A DNA stretch of 48,239 nucleotides. Origin: CAZJDM01 sp964544765. Its GTDB lineage: Bacteria > Bdellovibrionota_B > Oligoflexia > CAYFLR01. The translations under genes and the position numbers were made by a program. Where the stretch lies: positions 1 to 48,239 of the forward strand of contig CAZJDM010000009.1 in assembly GCA_964544765.1 (NCBI GenBank). The letters are read 5' to 3'. Under the pieces are notes generated by a model. That model was not told the DNA's origin. It did not search any database and saw only the letters and a list, made by a program, of their open reading frames with translations. The first letter of the stretch is position 1. Each line of letters opens with the position of its first letter. Shown here piece by piece: positions 34,982-44,600 of the stretch.

Positions 34982-35470
34982 TTAATTGGAGGACATTTTC
35001 ATTATAGCTTCAAAACTTTGTCCATTTGAGCTTTCACCAGCAAGAGTAGAGTATAATATGCTATTGGGACTTGGGGTAAGAGTAAATTCTCTTTCGTTTA
35101 TTTCTGGCTCAGCGTAAGGACCAGCAAATTGCGTTATTTGATTACTGTACATTATTCTAGTAAATTTATGAAAAGGAGGTAAATGCGCCTTATATTGACC
35201 GTTAATCGGTAAAAATTCTTTATCTCCATCTGCATAAATTATTTCAATTATTTCTAATTCTCCTATTGCATATCTAGCAAATTCAGTTTCTTGCTCATTT
35301 TTTAACGACATCACTTTGAGTATACAAATTTTTTCTATGTAACGTTGTAAGGGTTGCTTTTTTATTGAGACACTACATTCGCTGGGCTTAACAAGCATAG
35401 TTTGGTTTATCGCACCATAGGCAAAATTGCTAAACAAACAAGCTATCAATATAAACTTTAATTTATACAT
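34982..35470 (-). CDS. Hypothetical secreted protein, 162 residues
   Basis: The N-terminus MYKLKFILIACLFSNFAYGA is a signal peptide with a likely signal peptidase I site after AYG. The mature part of about 142 residues has two cysteines (SECSVS, EKICIL) that may form a disulfide, and beta-type alternation. AGAGGA precedes the ATG. It is 89 bases upstream of the 173-residue gene on the same strand. No family recognised. Confidence 0.7.
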   Translation of the reverse strand: MYKLKFILIACLFSNFAYGAINQTMLVKPSECSVSIKKQPLQRYIEKICILKVMSLKNEQETEFARYAIGELEIIEIIYADGDKEFLPINGQYKAHLPPFHKFTRIMYSNQITQFAGPYAEPEINEREFTLTPSPNSILYSTLAGESSNGQSFEAIMKMSSN

Positions 35471-35652
35471 AACAGTCCTCTTTTAAGGGTTAATTCAAAA
35501 TAATATTACTCATACGTACGTTAGTGTTGTGTGTATCATAAATATGTGTAAATTCAATAATTAATTGTTGAACATATGCACATTTTTATGTACAGTGGTG
35601 TCTCTTCGGTGGGATATTCTGCCTGACCAAGACAACATAAACAGTTCTTAGT

Positions 35653-36117
35653 ATGGAGGTTATTATCAGTTTTGTTGGATGTTTAAAAAAGCTTACAATA
35701 TTATATTACTTACTATCTTTTACTTCTTTGGCAGATGATTTAGCTCGCTACCCTCTCAATCTATATGAGGCTCATCTTCCAGAAGGGCACACAGTCCTTG
35801 ATGCAACGAGGAAGGTAAAAAAGATAGGAGATTATTTTGGCTTAACTATAGAAAATACGGATATGAGTTACAACTTTACTGACTATATTGCAATTTATGG
35901 CACTAAAGCCGAGTCCCTATCATTTTCTTTGAGTAACGTAAATGCATTTAAGTTGATAAATAAAAAATCTCAAGGTAGAAGCTTTGAGATTTCTACATTC
36001 TTTAAAATAGGATCAGATTTTATCCACGTGGGGTGTGGTCAAGATAATATATTACCTCCTCCTCATTATTTCTGTCATTTTCTGACAATCAATAATCCTT
36101 TGATTGAGATTTTGTAG
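35653..36117 (+). CDS. Hypothetical secreted protein, 154 residues
   Basis: The product has a hydrophobic N-terminal segment with two lysines (CLKKLTILYYLLSFTSLADD) that looks like a signal peptide ending near SLA. The mature part is beta-rich with two cysteines (HVGCGQ, YFCHFL). The ATG at 35653 lacks an upstream ribosome site, while GGAGG overlaps its second and third codons (35655-35659). The true start may thus lie a few codons later at a non-AUG codon. It is divergent from the 162-residue secreted protein. No family recognised. Confidence 0.6.
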   Translation: MEVIISFVGCLKKLTILYYLLSFTSLADDLARYPLNLYEAHLPEGHTVLDATRKVKKIGDYFGLTIENTDMSYNFTDYIAIYGTKAESLSFSLSNVNAFKLINKKSQGRSFEISTFFKIGSDFIHVGCGQDNILPPPHYFCHFLTINNPLIEIL

Positions 36118-36467
36118 AAAGGCTCTATTTTTGAAAATTACAAATACCATTGTATTGCTACACTACTCTATATCGGCCAGCCTCCGCCATCAAACTATAG
36201 CCTGTTATCAGGGCCTTTTGACTACATCTTACACACTATAACGCTCATCAAAAACGGTACAGAGGCAATCCACTGTCTCGACCCCATTAAAACACCTGCA
36301 ATCATTAGCTTTATTTTTAGCCCCAGATCTTAAGCGGACTATTTGCAGATATTACAGACCCCCCCGGTCTGATCATTTCAGGGCCATATTAAAGCAAAAA
36401 TCATGGTCTAGCCCCCCAGTCCTCCAGCGCTGGTTAAATATAATATTTTTGCGCTAACTATTTATTT
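36118..36467. other. 350-base non-coding stretch with shifted composition and hairpins
   Basis: From about 36165 to 36440 the sequence is visibly richer in G and C than its surroundings and has no convincing gene. It contains CAGACC-CCCCC-GGTCTG (36355-36371) and the palindrome CCAGCGCTGG (36424-36433). A short minus-strand open stretch with many cysteines (DCRCFNG, DCLCTVF) lies around 36230-36330 but has no start signal. It may be a decayed mobile or repeat element, or hold a structured RNA. I cannot assign it. Confidence 0.35.
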
Positions 36468-36629
36468 ATGATAGATAAAACTATCGAGTTAACTATGATT
36501 ACTAGACTTTTTTACTTTATTTCTGAAATTATTACTTTCTTATTAATCTTGTTTTATCTACCAATATTTATCTATGAGGAATTTAACGATTTAAAAAAAG
36601 AAATGGCGAAACCTACCTTAAACAGTTAG
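36468..36629 (+). CDS. Possible small membrane protein, 53 residues
   Basis: An ORF opens at ATG 36468 (MIDKTIELTMITRLFYFISE...), with a second in-frame ATG at 36495 that would give 44 residues. A single hydrophobic helix (about residues 18-36, FISEIITFLLILFYLPIFI) is followed by a charged tail with EEFNDLKKEM. The layout is that of a single-pass small membrane protein. GAG at 36485 could serve as a weak ribosome site for the second ATG. No family recognised. Confidence 0.4.
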   Translation: MIDKTIELTMITRLFYFISEIITFLLILFYLPIFIYEEFNDLKKEMAKPTLNS

Positions 36630-36678
36630 ATGAGGCTTTTTTTAACATAATGTGAAGATTGCTCTTTTTAATTGGAAT

Positions 36679-37542
36679 CTACTTTGGAACTACCGCAAAA
36701 ACATCAATACGTATTCGTCCGGACATGGTTAAGCTTTTATTAGTTGTACCAGTAACTCTGATCTCTTTAATATTTCTGGCATTACCCTCAAATTGATAGT
36801 ATCTCTTAGTGCCTAGTTGGTATTTACCTGTTAGTTGTTCAACGATTAAGCTGCTGTCATCATTAAAAAGTATTGTAACATTAGAAATGTTAGCTATCTT
36901 GTCTTCTACTCCCTCAAATTCAATAGCTAAAACACCCGAGTTGGTATTACCTACATCTGTTAGCACATCGGCTTTACCTTGTGTTCTACTAGGATCTACG
37001 AAATCTAGAACAACTGTCTCACTACCAGAATCATATTCCGATTTTAATCTAAAATTTCCCACCCTTTTCTTGACAAAGCCTTGCGGTACTTCCTGAACCT
37101 CAAAGAGACCCGGTTGAGAAGTATAAACTCGATCAAATTGTACGACTCTGAGATCTCCTAATAGAGAATAAGAATCTACTTTACAAACACCTGACATAGT
37201 TTTTTGTGGTTTTGCTTTATACTCCCAATACACTTCAAATTTAGCTGTTTTACCGTTATAATAAGTAATGTCTCCTCTGTGTTGTTTACAATGGTCTACA
37301 ACCACCTTCCTGAGTTCTTCTTTACAATTCTTTTTATAGTCAATATGAGAATCCAACAATAAAGTATTTTCCCTATCCTCATATTTCATTGATATTTTAC
37401 ATTTATTACGTCTTATGGGTTTCCCATCAGAATCTTTAACTTTAACTGAAGAGTGGTTGTACCTACCACAGGCGACAGGCACTATTAATACTAATAAAAT
37501 TAGCAGGTTGGTAACTTTTCGGACATATCTTATACTCATCAT
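36679..37542 (-). CDS. Hypothetical lipoprotein, 287 residues
   Basis: From the ATG at 37542 the product begins MMSIRYVRK, then a hydrophobic core and VPVAC, a lipobox (Cys26 or nearby). GGAG lies six bases before this ATG; the frame extends to 37596 but without a ribosome site. Residues about 30-140 hold four or more cysteines (RNKCKISM, YKKNCKEE, VDHCKQH, SGVCKVD) that may pair. The C-terminal about 140 residues are beta-rich (VLDFVDPSRTQG, LAIEFEGVED, SGRIRIDVFAVV), like a beta-sandwich. No named family recognised. It stands alone on its strand. Confidence 0.75.
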   Translation of the reverse strand: MMSIRYVRKVTNLLILLVLIVPVACGRYNHSSVKVKDSDGKPIRRNKCKISMKYEDRENTLLLDSHIDYKKNCKEELRKVVVDHCKQHRGDITYYNGKTAKFEVYWEYKAKPQKTMSGVCKVDSYSLLGDLRVVQFDRVYTSQPGLFEVQEVPQGFVKKRVGNFRLKSEYDSGSETVVLDFVDPSRTQGKADVLTDVGNTNSGVLAIEFEGVEDKIANISNVTILFNDDSSLIVEQLTGKYQLGTKRYYQFEGNARNIKEIRVTGTTNKSLTMSGRIRIDVFAVVPK

Positions 37543-37776
37543 TATTGTCTCCAAATTTAATCCTAAGTTTAATTTAATTATGAAATTGATAATCAATCGT
37601 TTGAGTTTAATTATCCGATCAGGATGATGGATAATACCTGCTTAATATAGTATTAATTAGCAACTATGTCACTATATATTTTGCGATTTAATGCTAGACA
37701 TTTGTATTATATATATTAATAATTGTTATTTTGTAAATTTTTATTGTGCGACCATGAATTATTGTGAAATAAATTC

Positions 37777-38325
37777 TTAAAAAGTCGATGTGAATTTAGT
37801 CACAAAATCCGCGGCTAAATTTTTACATAGTGTATTCTGCGCAACTTCCTTATTATACTCATAAAAAGTACTACCAGTATCAGCGCTGAAAGTAGTAATT
37901 CCACGAGAAATCCTCCGATTAAATATAACTTTTTCATTTAATCTTTTAAAAACAGTTACTTGCATGCTAAAATTTACAGATTCGTTTAAAGATTGATAAG
38001 GAACCCTGTTTAAGATGGGATCCTCAACATTTTTTTTACTAGAATTTACATTAAATACTACCTTCTTAACTACCGCTTTTACCAACACATCGGCTCTTTG
38101 CGGCGAGACTAGGGTCATCTTAGCATTTTCACTAAGAGCTTTCCGTAGTTCAATAGTACAAATTGATTCTAAACCAGGAGTCATACTGCGGTTAATAACC
38201 GGCAAGACAGCAATAGAACGTACATTCTTAAATAAGGTAGGCCTGGAATTAGTGAAGGTATAGGAACAGGAAATACAGAAAATAAAAGAAATATTAAATT
38301 TTAATAAAAGACTCAAAATTCTCAT
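37777..38325 (-). CDS. lptE: LptE-like LPS-assembly lipoprotein
   Basis: LptE is the lipoprotein plug of the LptD translocon that inserts LPS in the outer membrane. The product has a lipobox (FIFCISC) and then the LptE pattern SIAVLPVINRSMTPGLESICTIELRKAL, a stress on Val/Ile strands, the RADVLVKAVVKKV strand and a C-terminal helix AADFVTKF. Length (about 182) is normal. A longer frame from 38361 would overlap the divergent gene start; ATG 38325 gives a proper signal peptide. No LptD gene is in the window. Similarity is by pattern, so a related DUF-type lipoprotein remains possible. Confidence 0.62.
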   Translation of the reverse strand: MRILSLLLKFNISFIFCISCSYTFTNSRPTLFKNVRSIAVLPVINRSMTPGLESICTIELRKALSENAKMTLVSPQRADVLVKAVVKKVVFNVNSSKKNVEDPILNRVPYQSLNESVNFSMQVTVFKRLNEKVIFNRRISRGITTFSADTGSTFYEYNKEVAQNTLCKNLAADFVTKFTSTF

Positions 38326-38360
38326 CAAGCTATGATAAAATATAACAGGGGTATGTGTCA

Positions 38361-39308
38361 ATGAATCAACAACCAGATCTTAAATCACTAGATTTGTATC
38401 GTCCATTAAAAGTCACGGAAGATCTGTTTAAAGAAAACCAAACCTACCGACTGGACACCTTTTTAGCTAAACATTTCGGTTTTCTAAGTCGCAATAAATG
38501 GAGAGACAAAATAAACAAAGGTTACGTTCTAGTTGAAAAAAAACCGGTTAAACCATCTCTTACCATCAATAAAAATGATAATATTTATTATTATCAAACC
38601 CCTATGGAAGAACCACCTGTTAACCGCAATATACCAATATTATATCAGGATCAGGATCTACTGATAATTAATAAACCCCACAATTTACCTATCCATCCTT
38701 CGGGAGTTTACTTTCGCAATACACTCACTTCAATTTTAGAAGAAAAACAACTGGATTATGATCCGGTTCACCGCCTAGATAGAGAAACAAGTGGTATCAT
38801 TATTTGCGCTCAATCTTCTCAGGTAAAAGAGAAAATGCGTAAAATGTTTGAAAATCAGCTAATTGATAAAGAATACTTAGCTATAACCTACGGAGAAATA
38901 CCTCATAAAGAGTTTACAATTACCCAACCCCTTTTACTAGATCCTGACCATCCAAAACGAAAGAAAATGAAGGTCGACCCCAACGGATATGAAAGCATTA
39001 CCCAAATAAAAGTACTTGAACACAAAGGGCCCTACTCATTACTACAGGTTTTTCCTAAAACAGGTAGAACCAATCAAATAAGGGCTCATTTCGAATACAA
39101 TAACACCCCCATCCTTGGAGACTCACTTTATTGCATATATAACAATACACCTCTTCAAAAGACTTCCTCCAGATTGGCTTTACACGCACATAAAATAAGC
39201 TTCACTCATCCCGTTAAGCTGGAAAGATTAACCATCCAAGCCAAATTTCCCGACAGTCTAAAACAATTATGGACAACTTTAGGATCTGTAAAAACAACCC
39301 CTAATTAG
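38361..39308 (+). CDS. RluA-family RNA pseudouridine synthase
   Basis: The 315-residue enzyme has an N-terminal S4-like RNA-binding segment (YRLDTFLAKHFGFLSRNKWRD, about 25-75) and the RluA catalytic domain. The motif VHRLDRETSG carries the nucleophilic Asp. LIINKPHNLPIHPSG, DKEYLAITYG and TGRTNQIRAHF are family blocks. It converts uridine to pseudouridine in rRNA or tRNA; the exact site cannot be told. The ATG at 38361 follows AGGGG by nine bases; an in-frame GTG at 38355 is too close. The TPR gene follows after nine bases. Confidence 0.9.
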   Translation: MNQQPDLKSLDLYRPLKVTEDLFKENQTYRLDTFLAKHFGFLSRNKWRDKINKGYVLVEKKPVKPSLTINKNDNIYYYQTPMEEPPVNRNIPILYQDQDLLIINKPHNLPIHPSGVYFRNTLTSILEEKQLDYDPVHRLDRETSGIIICAQSSQVKEKMRKMFENQLIDKEYLAITYGEIPHKEFTITQPLLLDPDHPKRKKMKVDPNGYESITQIKVLEHKGPYSLLQVFPKTGRTNQIRAHFEYNNTPILGDSLYCIYNNTPLQKTSSRLALHAHKISFTHPVKLERLTIQAKFPDSLKQLWTTLGSVKTTPN

Positions 39309-39317
39309 AGGTTATAA

Positions 39318-40646
39318 ATGGATATTATACCCTTATTTCGTTATTCAAAGATACTACTTGTGAGTATAATAGTTATCTTTCTTCCTGAAAATATTCTCCA
39401 AAGTAAAGTCCAATTCAAAAAAATAAAAAAAAGTAAACTTACCCATTTTCAAACCAGCCCCGAAGTTCTAGCCATCTTACAAAAAGCCATGAATGCGTTA
39501 AAAAAAAGAGACTATAACGAAGCAGAATATTTAGTAAAACAAGCTCTAAAAAAACATCCTAAGTATATAAAATCTCTATCCTTTTTGGCTTATTTGAAAT
39601 TTCGTGGAGCCGATTACAACGAAGCTATAAGGTTGTCTCAAAAAGCTTTAAAATATGATTCTACCAACAAAATGGCACGAATGACACTGGGACTTTCCCA
39701 TTTCCAACAACAAAACATAAGTAAGGCTCGCAAAATCTTTCTTAAGGTAATTGAGCAATACCCTGGTGATTGGAAAGCACACTACCAATTGGGATTGATC
39801 ATGCGTATGCGAGATGAACTGGAACAAGCAGAAAAATATTTTATAAAATGTATCGAAATTAAACCTGATATAATCGTATGTCATAGCGAGCTGGCATACA
39901 CCTACTCACAAATGGGTAAAGTAAAACAGGCTTTTAATACTTTGTCTGCAGTACTAAATGAACACCCTCATCGTATAGATGCCTATCTTTCTCTAGCCAA
40001 CATTGTTAATATTACGGGACAACACAAATTACCTACCATCGAAATCCTGAAACAAGGAATAACCTTTAATGCAGATAGTCATGAATTAATAATTATGTTA
40101 GCTAACATGCTCCAATCGATAGGGAACGACAAAGAAGCTGATAAATATAGAAAAATGGCTTTATCGGTTTCTGCTGATATTAAAGGAAGCCCCGATGCCC
40201 TGGCTTATCAGCTTAAACAACAAGGAGAATTATTAAAATCCGCTGATGTTTTACAACGCATTCTCGATAAAGATCCAGACAACCTGTTCGCTAATTATCA
40301 TTTAGGAACCATTTATCGCCGGTTGGGAAAACCGGAAGCCTGTCCAGAACCTTATTTAAGAATTCTATCTAAATCACCTGAGAACTTTCTTGCTATCCAA
40401 GCTCTAGGACTCTGTTATTTACGAGGAAGGAAATACCAACAAGCATTTAAATATTTAAATAAAAGTGTTGATATGAAACCCAGTCACATCGGTGCTTGCA
40501 TTAATCTAGGATTATTCCATCAAATTAATGGTGACATCGCAGCAGCCATTGAAAGACTTTCGATTTGCAAAAAACTCGAAGGAACCTCTTCAAAACTTCG
40601 CCGGAGTATCAGAAAACGTATTAGGGAACTTAGAACAGAATTATAG
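39318..40646 (+). CDS. TPR-repeat protein with N-terminal signal/anchor
   Basis: The 442-residue product starts with a hydrophobic segment (ILLVSIIVIFLPENIL) and is then built of tetratricopeptide repeats. Clear units include YNEAEYLVKQALKKHPKYIKSL, YNEAIRLSQKALKYDSTNKMAR, LEQAEKYFIKCIEIKPDII and YQQAFKYLNKSVDMKPSHIGA. Around ten repeats fill the chain. TPRs mediate protein-protein contacts. An export signal points to the periplasm or membrane surface. GAGG lies six bases before the ATG, and the gene is nine bases after the pseudouridine synthase. It precedes two outer-membrane-type proteins, so an envelope assembly role is possible. Confidence 0.88.
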   Translation: MDIIPLFRYSKILLVSIIVIFLPENILQSKVQFKKIKKSKLTHFQTSPEVLAILQKAMNALKKRDYNEAEYLVKQALKKHPKYIKSLSFLAYLKFRGADYNEAIRLSQKALKYDSTNKMARMTLGLSHFQQQNISKARKIFLKVIEQYPGDWKAHYQLGLIMRMRDELEQAEKYFIKCIEIKPDIIVCHSELAYTYSQMGKVKQAFNTLSAVLNEHPHRIDAYLSLANIVNITGQHKLPTIEILKQGITFNADSHELIIMLANMLQSIGNDKEADKYRKMALSVSADIKGSPDALAYQLKQQGELLKSADVLQRILDKDPDNLFANYHLGTIYRRLGKPEACPEPYLRILSKSPENFLAIQALGLCYLRGRKYQQAFKYLNKSVDMKPSHIGACINLGLFHQINGDIAAAIERLSICKKLEGTSSKLRRSIRKRIRELRTEL

Positions 40647-40665
40647 AACATCCGTATATCTAACG

Positions 40666-40701
40666 TTGAATGATTTTACCTATTTAAGGTATAATCTCTT
40701 C
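40666..40701 (+). promoter_or_regulatory. Promoter with TATAAT six bases before the ATG
   Basis: TTGAAT (40666-40671), an 18-base spacer and a perfect TATAAT (40690-40695) are followed by six bases and the ATG at 40702. No ribosome site is at the normal distance. As at 2246-2258, this geometry predicts a transcript starting on the initiation codon. It lies just after the TPR gene stop. Confidence 0.5.
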
Positions 40702-41640
40702 ATGAAATACTCCTTACGATCTGTCTCAATATTATTATTTCTCTATTACCTTTGCCCTCTCCCTTGCCCTCAGATTATAGCCAATACTAATCATTTAGTA
40801 TCTTTTTCTAAGGGACAATCTATTTTTGGATCATACTATGAATACTACTTTTCCAATCAAGAATTCGGTTATAACTTAAAAAAATATCCATTGGACAGTA
40901 CTTATAGTGAACACTTTTTTTGGTCTTATTTCCAACACACAATTACCGATTATCTTTCTTTCTCTCTCCAGGTTCCCTTGACCCTAAGAGAACTTTCCTC
41001 TCCTCAAAATACCCAGCGACGGATAGGTTTCACCGACACCATTTTTACGGTAAACATTAAGTTTATTGATCTAACATCGATAAATCATACCTCTTTCCTA
41101 CAAGTAAATTTCTCTCTTCCAATTGGAGCTACTAATCCAGGTCCCACCAGAACAGGGATCATTCTGGGAAAAGGCTATGAAGAGACTGCTATAATATGGA
41201 ATAATCGCTTTTCATTATCCTCTATTTGGATAAATTTCAATTTAGGTTATGTATATCGAACACCAAATTATCTACTCTACAAACCTCTTTCTGAAAGCAG
41301 TCCCTTCTTGCAATACATAGCACCTGGGCAATCTAGTATCATTCAATTAGGGCTTAGCAAATTATTTCAAAAGTATATTTATTTATACGCTAATTTAGAT
41401 TTACAACAGACTTCTACTCTTAGCAATAGTAAGGGAGAACATCTATCTCTAGAAAAGATTTACTTTTCGGATCAGTTGTTTCTTAGGTTCCTTCCTGGTA
41501 TTAAATTTAATATTTCACCCGCATTCTCCTTTTGGATATCAAGCGAATTGACCCTATATGGGATGAATTCATTACAATATTTTCCTGAAACATATAATAA
41601 AAACGGATTGCAAATTGGGGCTTCCATTGCTTTTAATTAG
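40702..41640 (+). CDS. Probable outer-membrane beta-barrel protein
   Basis: From the ATG at 40702 the 312-residue product has a signal peptide (SVSILLFLYYLCPLPCPQIIA). The mature part shows alternating strands throughout: ITDYLSFSLQVPLTL, SFLQVNFSLPIGATNPGP, WINFNLGYVYRTP, YIYLYANLDLQQ and GLQIGASIAFN. The pattern is that of DUF3187- or transporter-like outer-membrane barrels. A longer frame starting at 40528 overlaps the TPR gene and lacks a signal peptide at its start. The next gene begins inside its 3' end. No specific family can be named with confidence. Confidence 0.75.
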   Translation: MKYSLRSVSILLFLYYLCPLPCPQIIANTNHLVSFSKGQSIFGSYYEYYFSNQEFGYNLKKYPLDSTYSEHFFWSYFQHTITDYLSFSLQVPLTLRELSSPQNTQRRIGFTDTIFTVNIKFIDLTSINHTSFLQVNFSLPIGATNPGPTRTGIILGKGYEETAIIWNNRFSLSSIWINFNLGYVYRTPNYLLYKPLSESSPFLQYIAPGQSSIIQLGLSKLFQKYIYLYANLDLQQTSTLSNSKGEHLSLEKIYFSDQLFLRFLPGIKFNISPAFSFWISSELTLYGMNSLQYFPETYNKNGLQIGASIAFN

Positions 41641-44600
41641 ATTGCTTTTACTTAAATTTTTTTACCTACCTATTAATTGGTTAAGAATTATTTCAATTAT
41701 TATAATTTTACTATTTTTGCTATGCTTAACTCCTCTTTTTAAATCTGGAACCATTAACGCGACAAATTCGTTCAATTTTCCCCATTTAAAATGGTTTACA
41801 GTTGAAACAAATCACTTTTTCATTCACTACCACGCCGGCACTGAATATACTGCCTCCCGAATCATTCGAAAGGCTGATCAAATACATCAGAAAATGAGTG
41901 AAATTTTTTCCTTTACTCCTGATAATAAAATAAATGTTGTAGTTCGCGATGAAAATCCTATAGCTAATGGCTTGGCCGAATCCCGTAACAATCATATAAC
42001 TATATGGGCCACCAGACTGAACCTCATTTCCCGAGGAGTATCTTATAATTCACTAACAGCTTTTATTCACGAACTGGCTCATGTCTTTAGCTTACAACTC
42101 AATGGTCATTTTTCCAGATACATCAGAGAAATTCAATTTGAATTTAATCAAGAAAATTCGCAACAAAATAAGTGGTATGAATCAGATTTTTTAATTAACT
42201 GGCCCTATCAAAATGTAGATTTATGGTGGGCCGAAGGAATGGCGGAATTTATCACCGATTTAGTTGGATTTAACAAATGGAACTCCTTTCGAGATATGTT
42301 TCTCAGAGCAGCTATATTGGAAAACCATTACCTAAATTTAGATGAGCTTTGCTTAGTTAAAAATAAATCCAATTTTTTTGCTGAGAATATCTATATCCAA
42401 GGATATGACCTCATCAAATATTTATACAATACTTATGGTAAAGAAAAATTTGATCTACTTTTACGTCACAATGCTTCTAATCTGAACTTAGCCTGGATAA
42501 ATACTTTACAAAAGGTGCTGGAAATACCACCTCATGAGTTTTTTGACGATTGGCTGGCTAACCGTAAACTATTTTATCAAAACCTCATTCATTCAATCGG
42601 TCAGCAACAAGTTGGTACACCTATTTTCACAACTAAGAGCCACATACCTTTTCGAGCTAAAACACTTGACCAAAAAGAAGAATTGGGAATAAATAATTAT
42701 TTCATTAAGTATTCACCTAACAAAAAATATCTCGCTTATTTTACAAATAGAAATAAAGTCGGAATAAATATATTTCAAACCCAAAACTTATCTCATGAAG
42801 CTCCTACCCTCCCCCCTAAATACCCCATTAAGCTGGACCTTCTTAAAAAAGAACAAAAACCAGTCATCATTGAAACAAATAAAAAATCCAATTTCTCATT
42901 TTCTCACGATGAAAAATTTCTAGTATATAGCAAAAGTGACAATGATGTTATTTTCAATCCATCTGGATTATACAATTATGATTTATGGTTATATAATCTG
43001 GACTCCAAACAAAAAGAGCAATTAACCTTTAATCAACGAGCCAGGCACCCTATATTCAGTCCTGATGATCAAGATATCTTTTTTGTTAGCTGTTTTGACC
43101 TCACCTGTTCTTTGGGTCAATTTAATCTAGCAACTAAAAAAACTTCTTTTCTAATTAATAACCATAATCCTAAAAATGGAACCTGGTTATCGCCCCCCAC
43201 CATTTCCCCTTCTTCTCGACTTATTGCTCTAACAACCATAAGGGAGAACCAATATAACATTATTCTGCTAGATAAACACAACCTGAAACGAACAACTCTT
43301 ACTTCCGATAATTTCACTTATTTCCATCCCGTCTTCTATAATAATTCAACCCTTTTGTTTAGTTCAGATCGAGAAAATAATATTTTTAATATCTATGCCA
43401 TGGATATTCCCTCTAAGCAAATTATTCGCCTAACCAATGTCGATACAGGAGCTTTTAGTCCTTCCCCGATTGATAAAAAATCATTTTTCTATAGTAAGTT
43501 CTCCTCCTTTGGCCTGCGTATCCATTATTTTAAATTAGAAAAACCAATTGAGGATCTATTCAAGCAAGCTAACAGTAAACAATTATCAGTTACCAGTCAG
43601 CACTCGGTAAACGCTAACAAAATTCAGAAAACTGTAAACTGTAAACTGAAGACTGATGACTGTAAACTGAAAACTGAGGGCCATAAACCAAAAATTGAAG
43701 ACAAACCTCTTCAATCGCAACAACCATATAGTATATTCTCCAGCCTTAAACCCTTAACTCTTATTCCTAAATTAAAAATAGAAAACGATGCTCCTTCAGC
43801 AGAACTGAACATATTAATAAACGACCATCTAGACAAACTATCCTTTGGTACGTCATTAACATTTGGCAAATCTTATGCTTTCAAATTACAAACCCGTATC
43901 AATAGTTTCTATCCCAATATATTTCTGATGTGGTCCTTTGGGAAGAAGGATGAAAAGAAAGGAATGTATGTTTCAAATCTTTACAGTCTTAATGAAGACG
44001 TTATCGGATCCGGAGACAGTATTGTTGGTTTTAGCAAAATATATTTTCACTACGAACTTTTGACCAGTATAATTCTTTTTCCATTAGGAAGAGATATGTC
44101 ACTATCTTTCCAACCTACAATAATACAACATTCTCGTGTCATTTCTACCTCACAAAAACCATCAATTTACTATAGGTCCACCTCTTTAGATATCTTTTAT
44201 AAATTCTATAATATATCCAGTATCAGTCCTTTCTGGGGATATAGAGAAACCCTTCTTTCCATAAAACCTACTAACAGCCTAATGGAAAATTCATCTCCCT
44301 TTCATATTAAAACCTGGTTTTCCAATACTGAGTTTTTTGAGGTACCTTCTTTGGATGATCATTATTTGAACATGACGCTTATTCTTGGTTTTATAAACAA
44401 AATAGTTGACTCTATGGATCAATTTACCTACGGCAATATGACATTTTCCGGCAATACCAGCCCCTCTAAAATAACTTACCCTATGTCTGGATATCAACCA
44501 TGGACCTTGAATGGTGAAGCTTTATTTGTTTGGGCGCTTGGATATAAATTTCCAATCATAACAGAAATTAATTACAAATGGAGCTTCTTATACTTTACCA

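Noticed and set aside
36230..36330. Minus-strand cysteine-rich open stretch as a transposase fragment
   Set aside because: It has no start, no ribosome site and no motif I can match to a transposase family; kept only as part of the unexplained island.
40528..40701. N-terminal extension of the barrel protein over the end of the TPR gene
   Set aside because: The extension overlaps real TPR coding sequence and hides a good signal peptide that begins at 40702.
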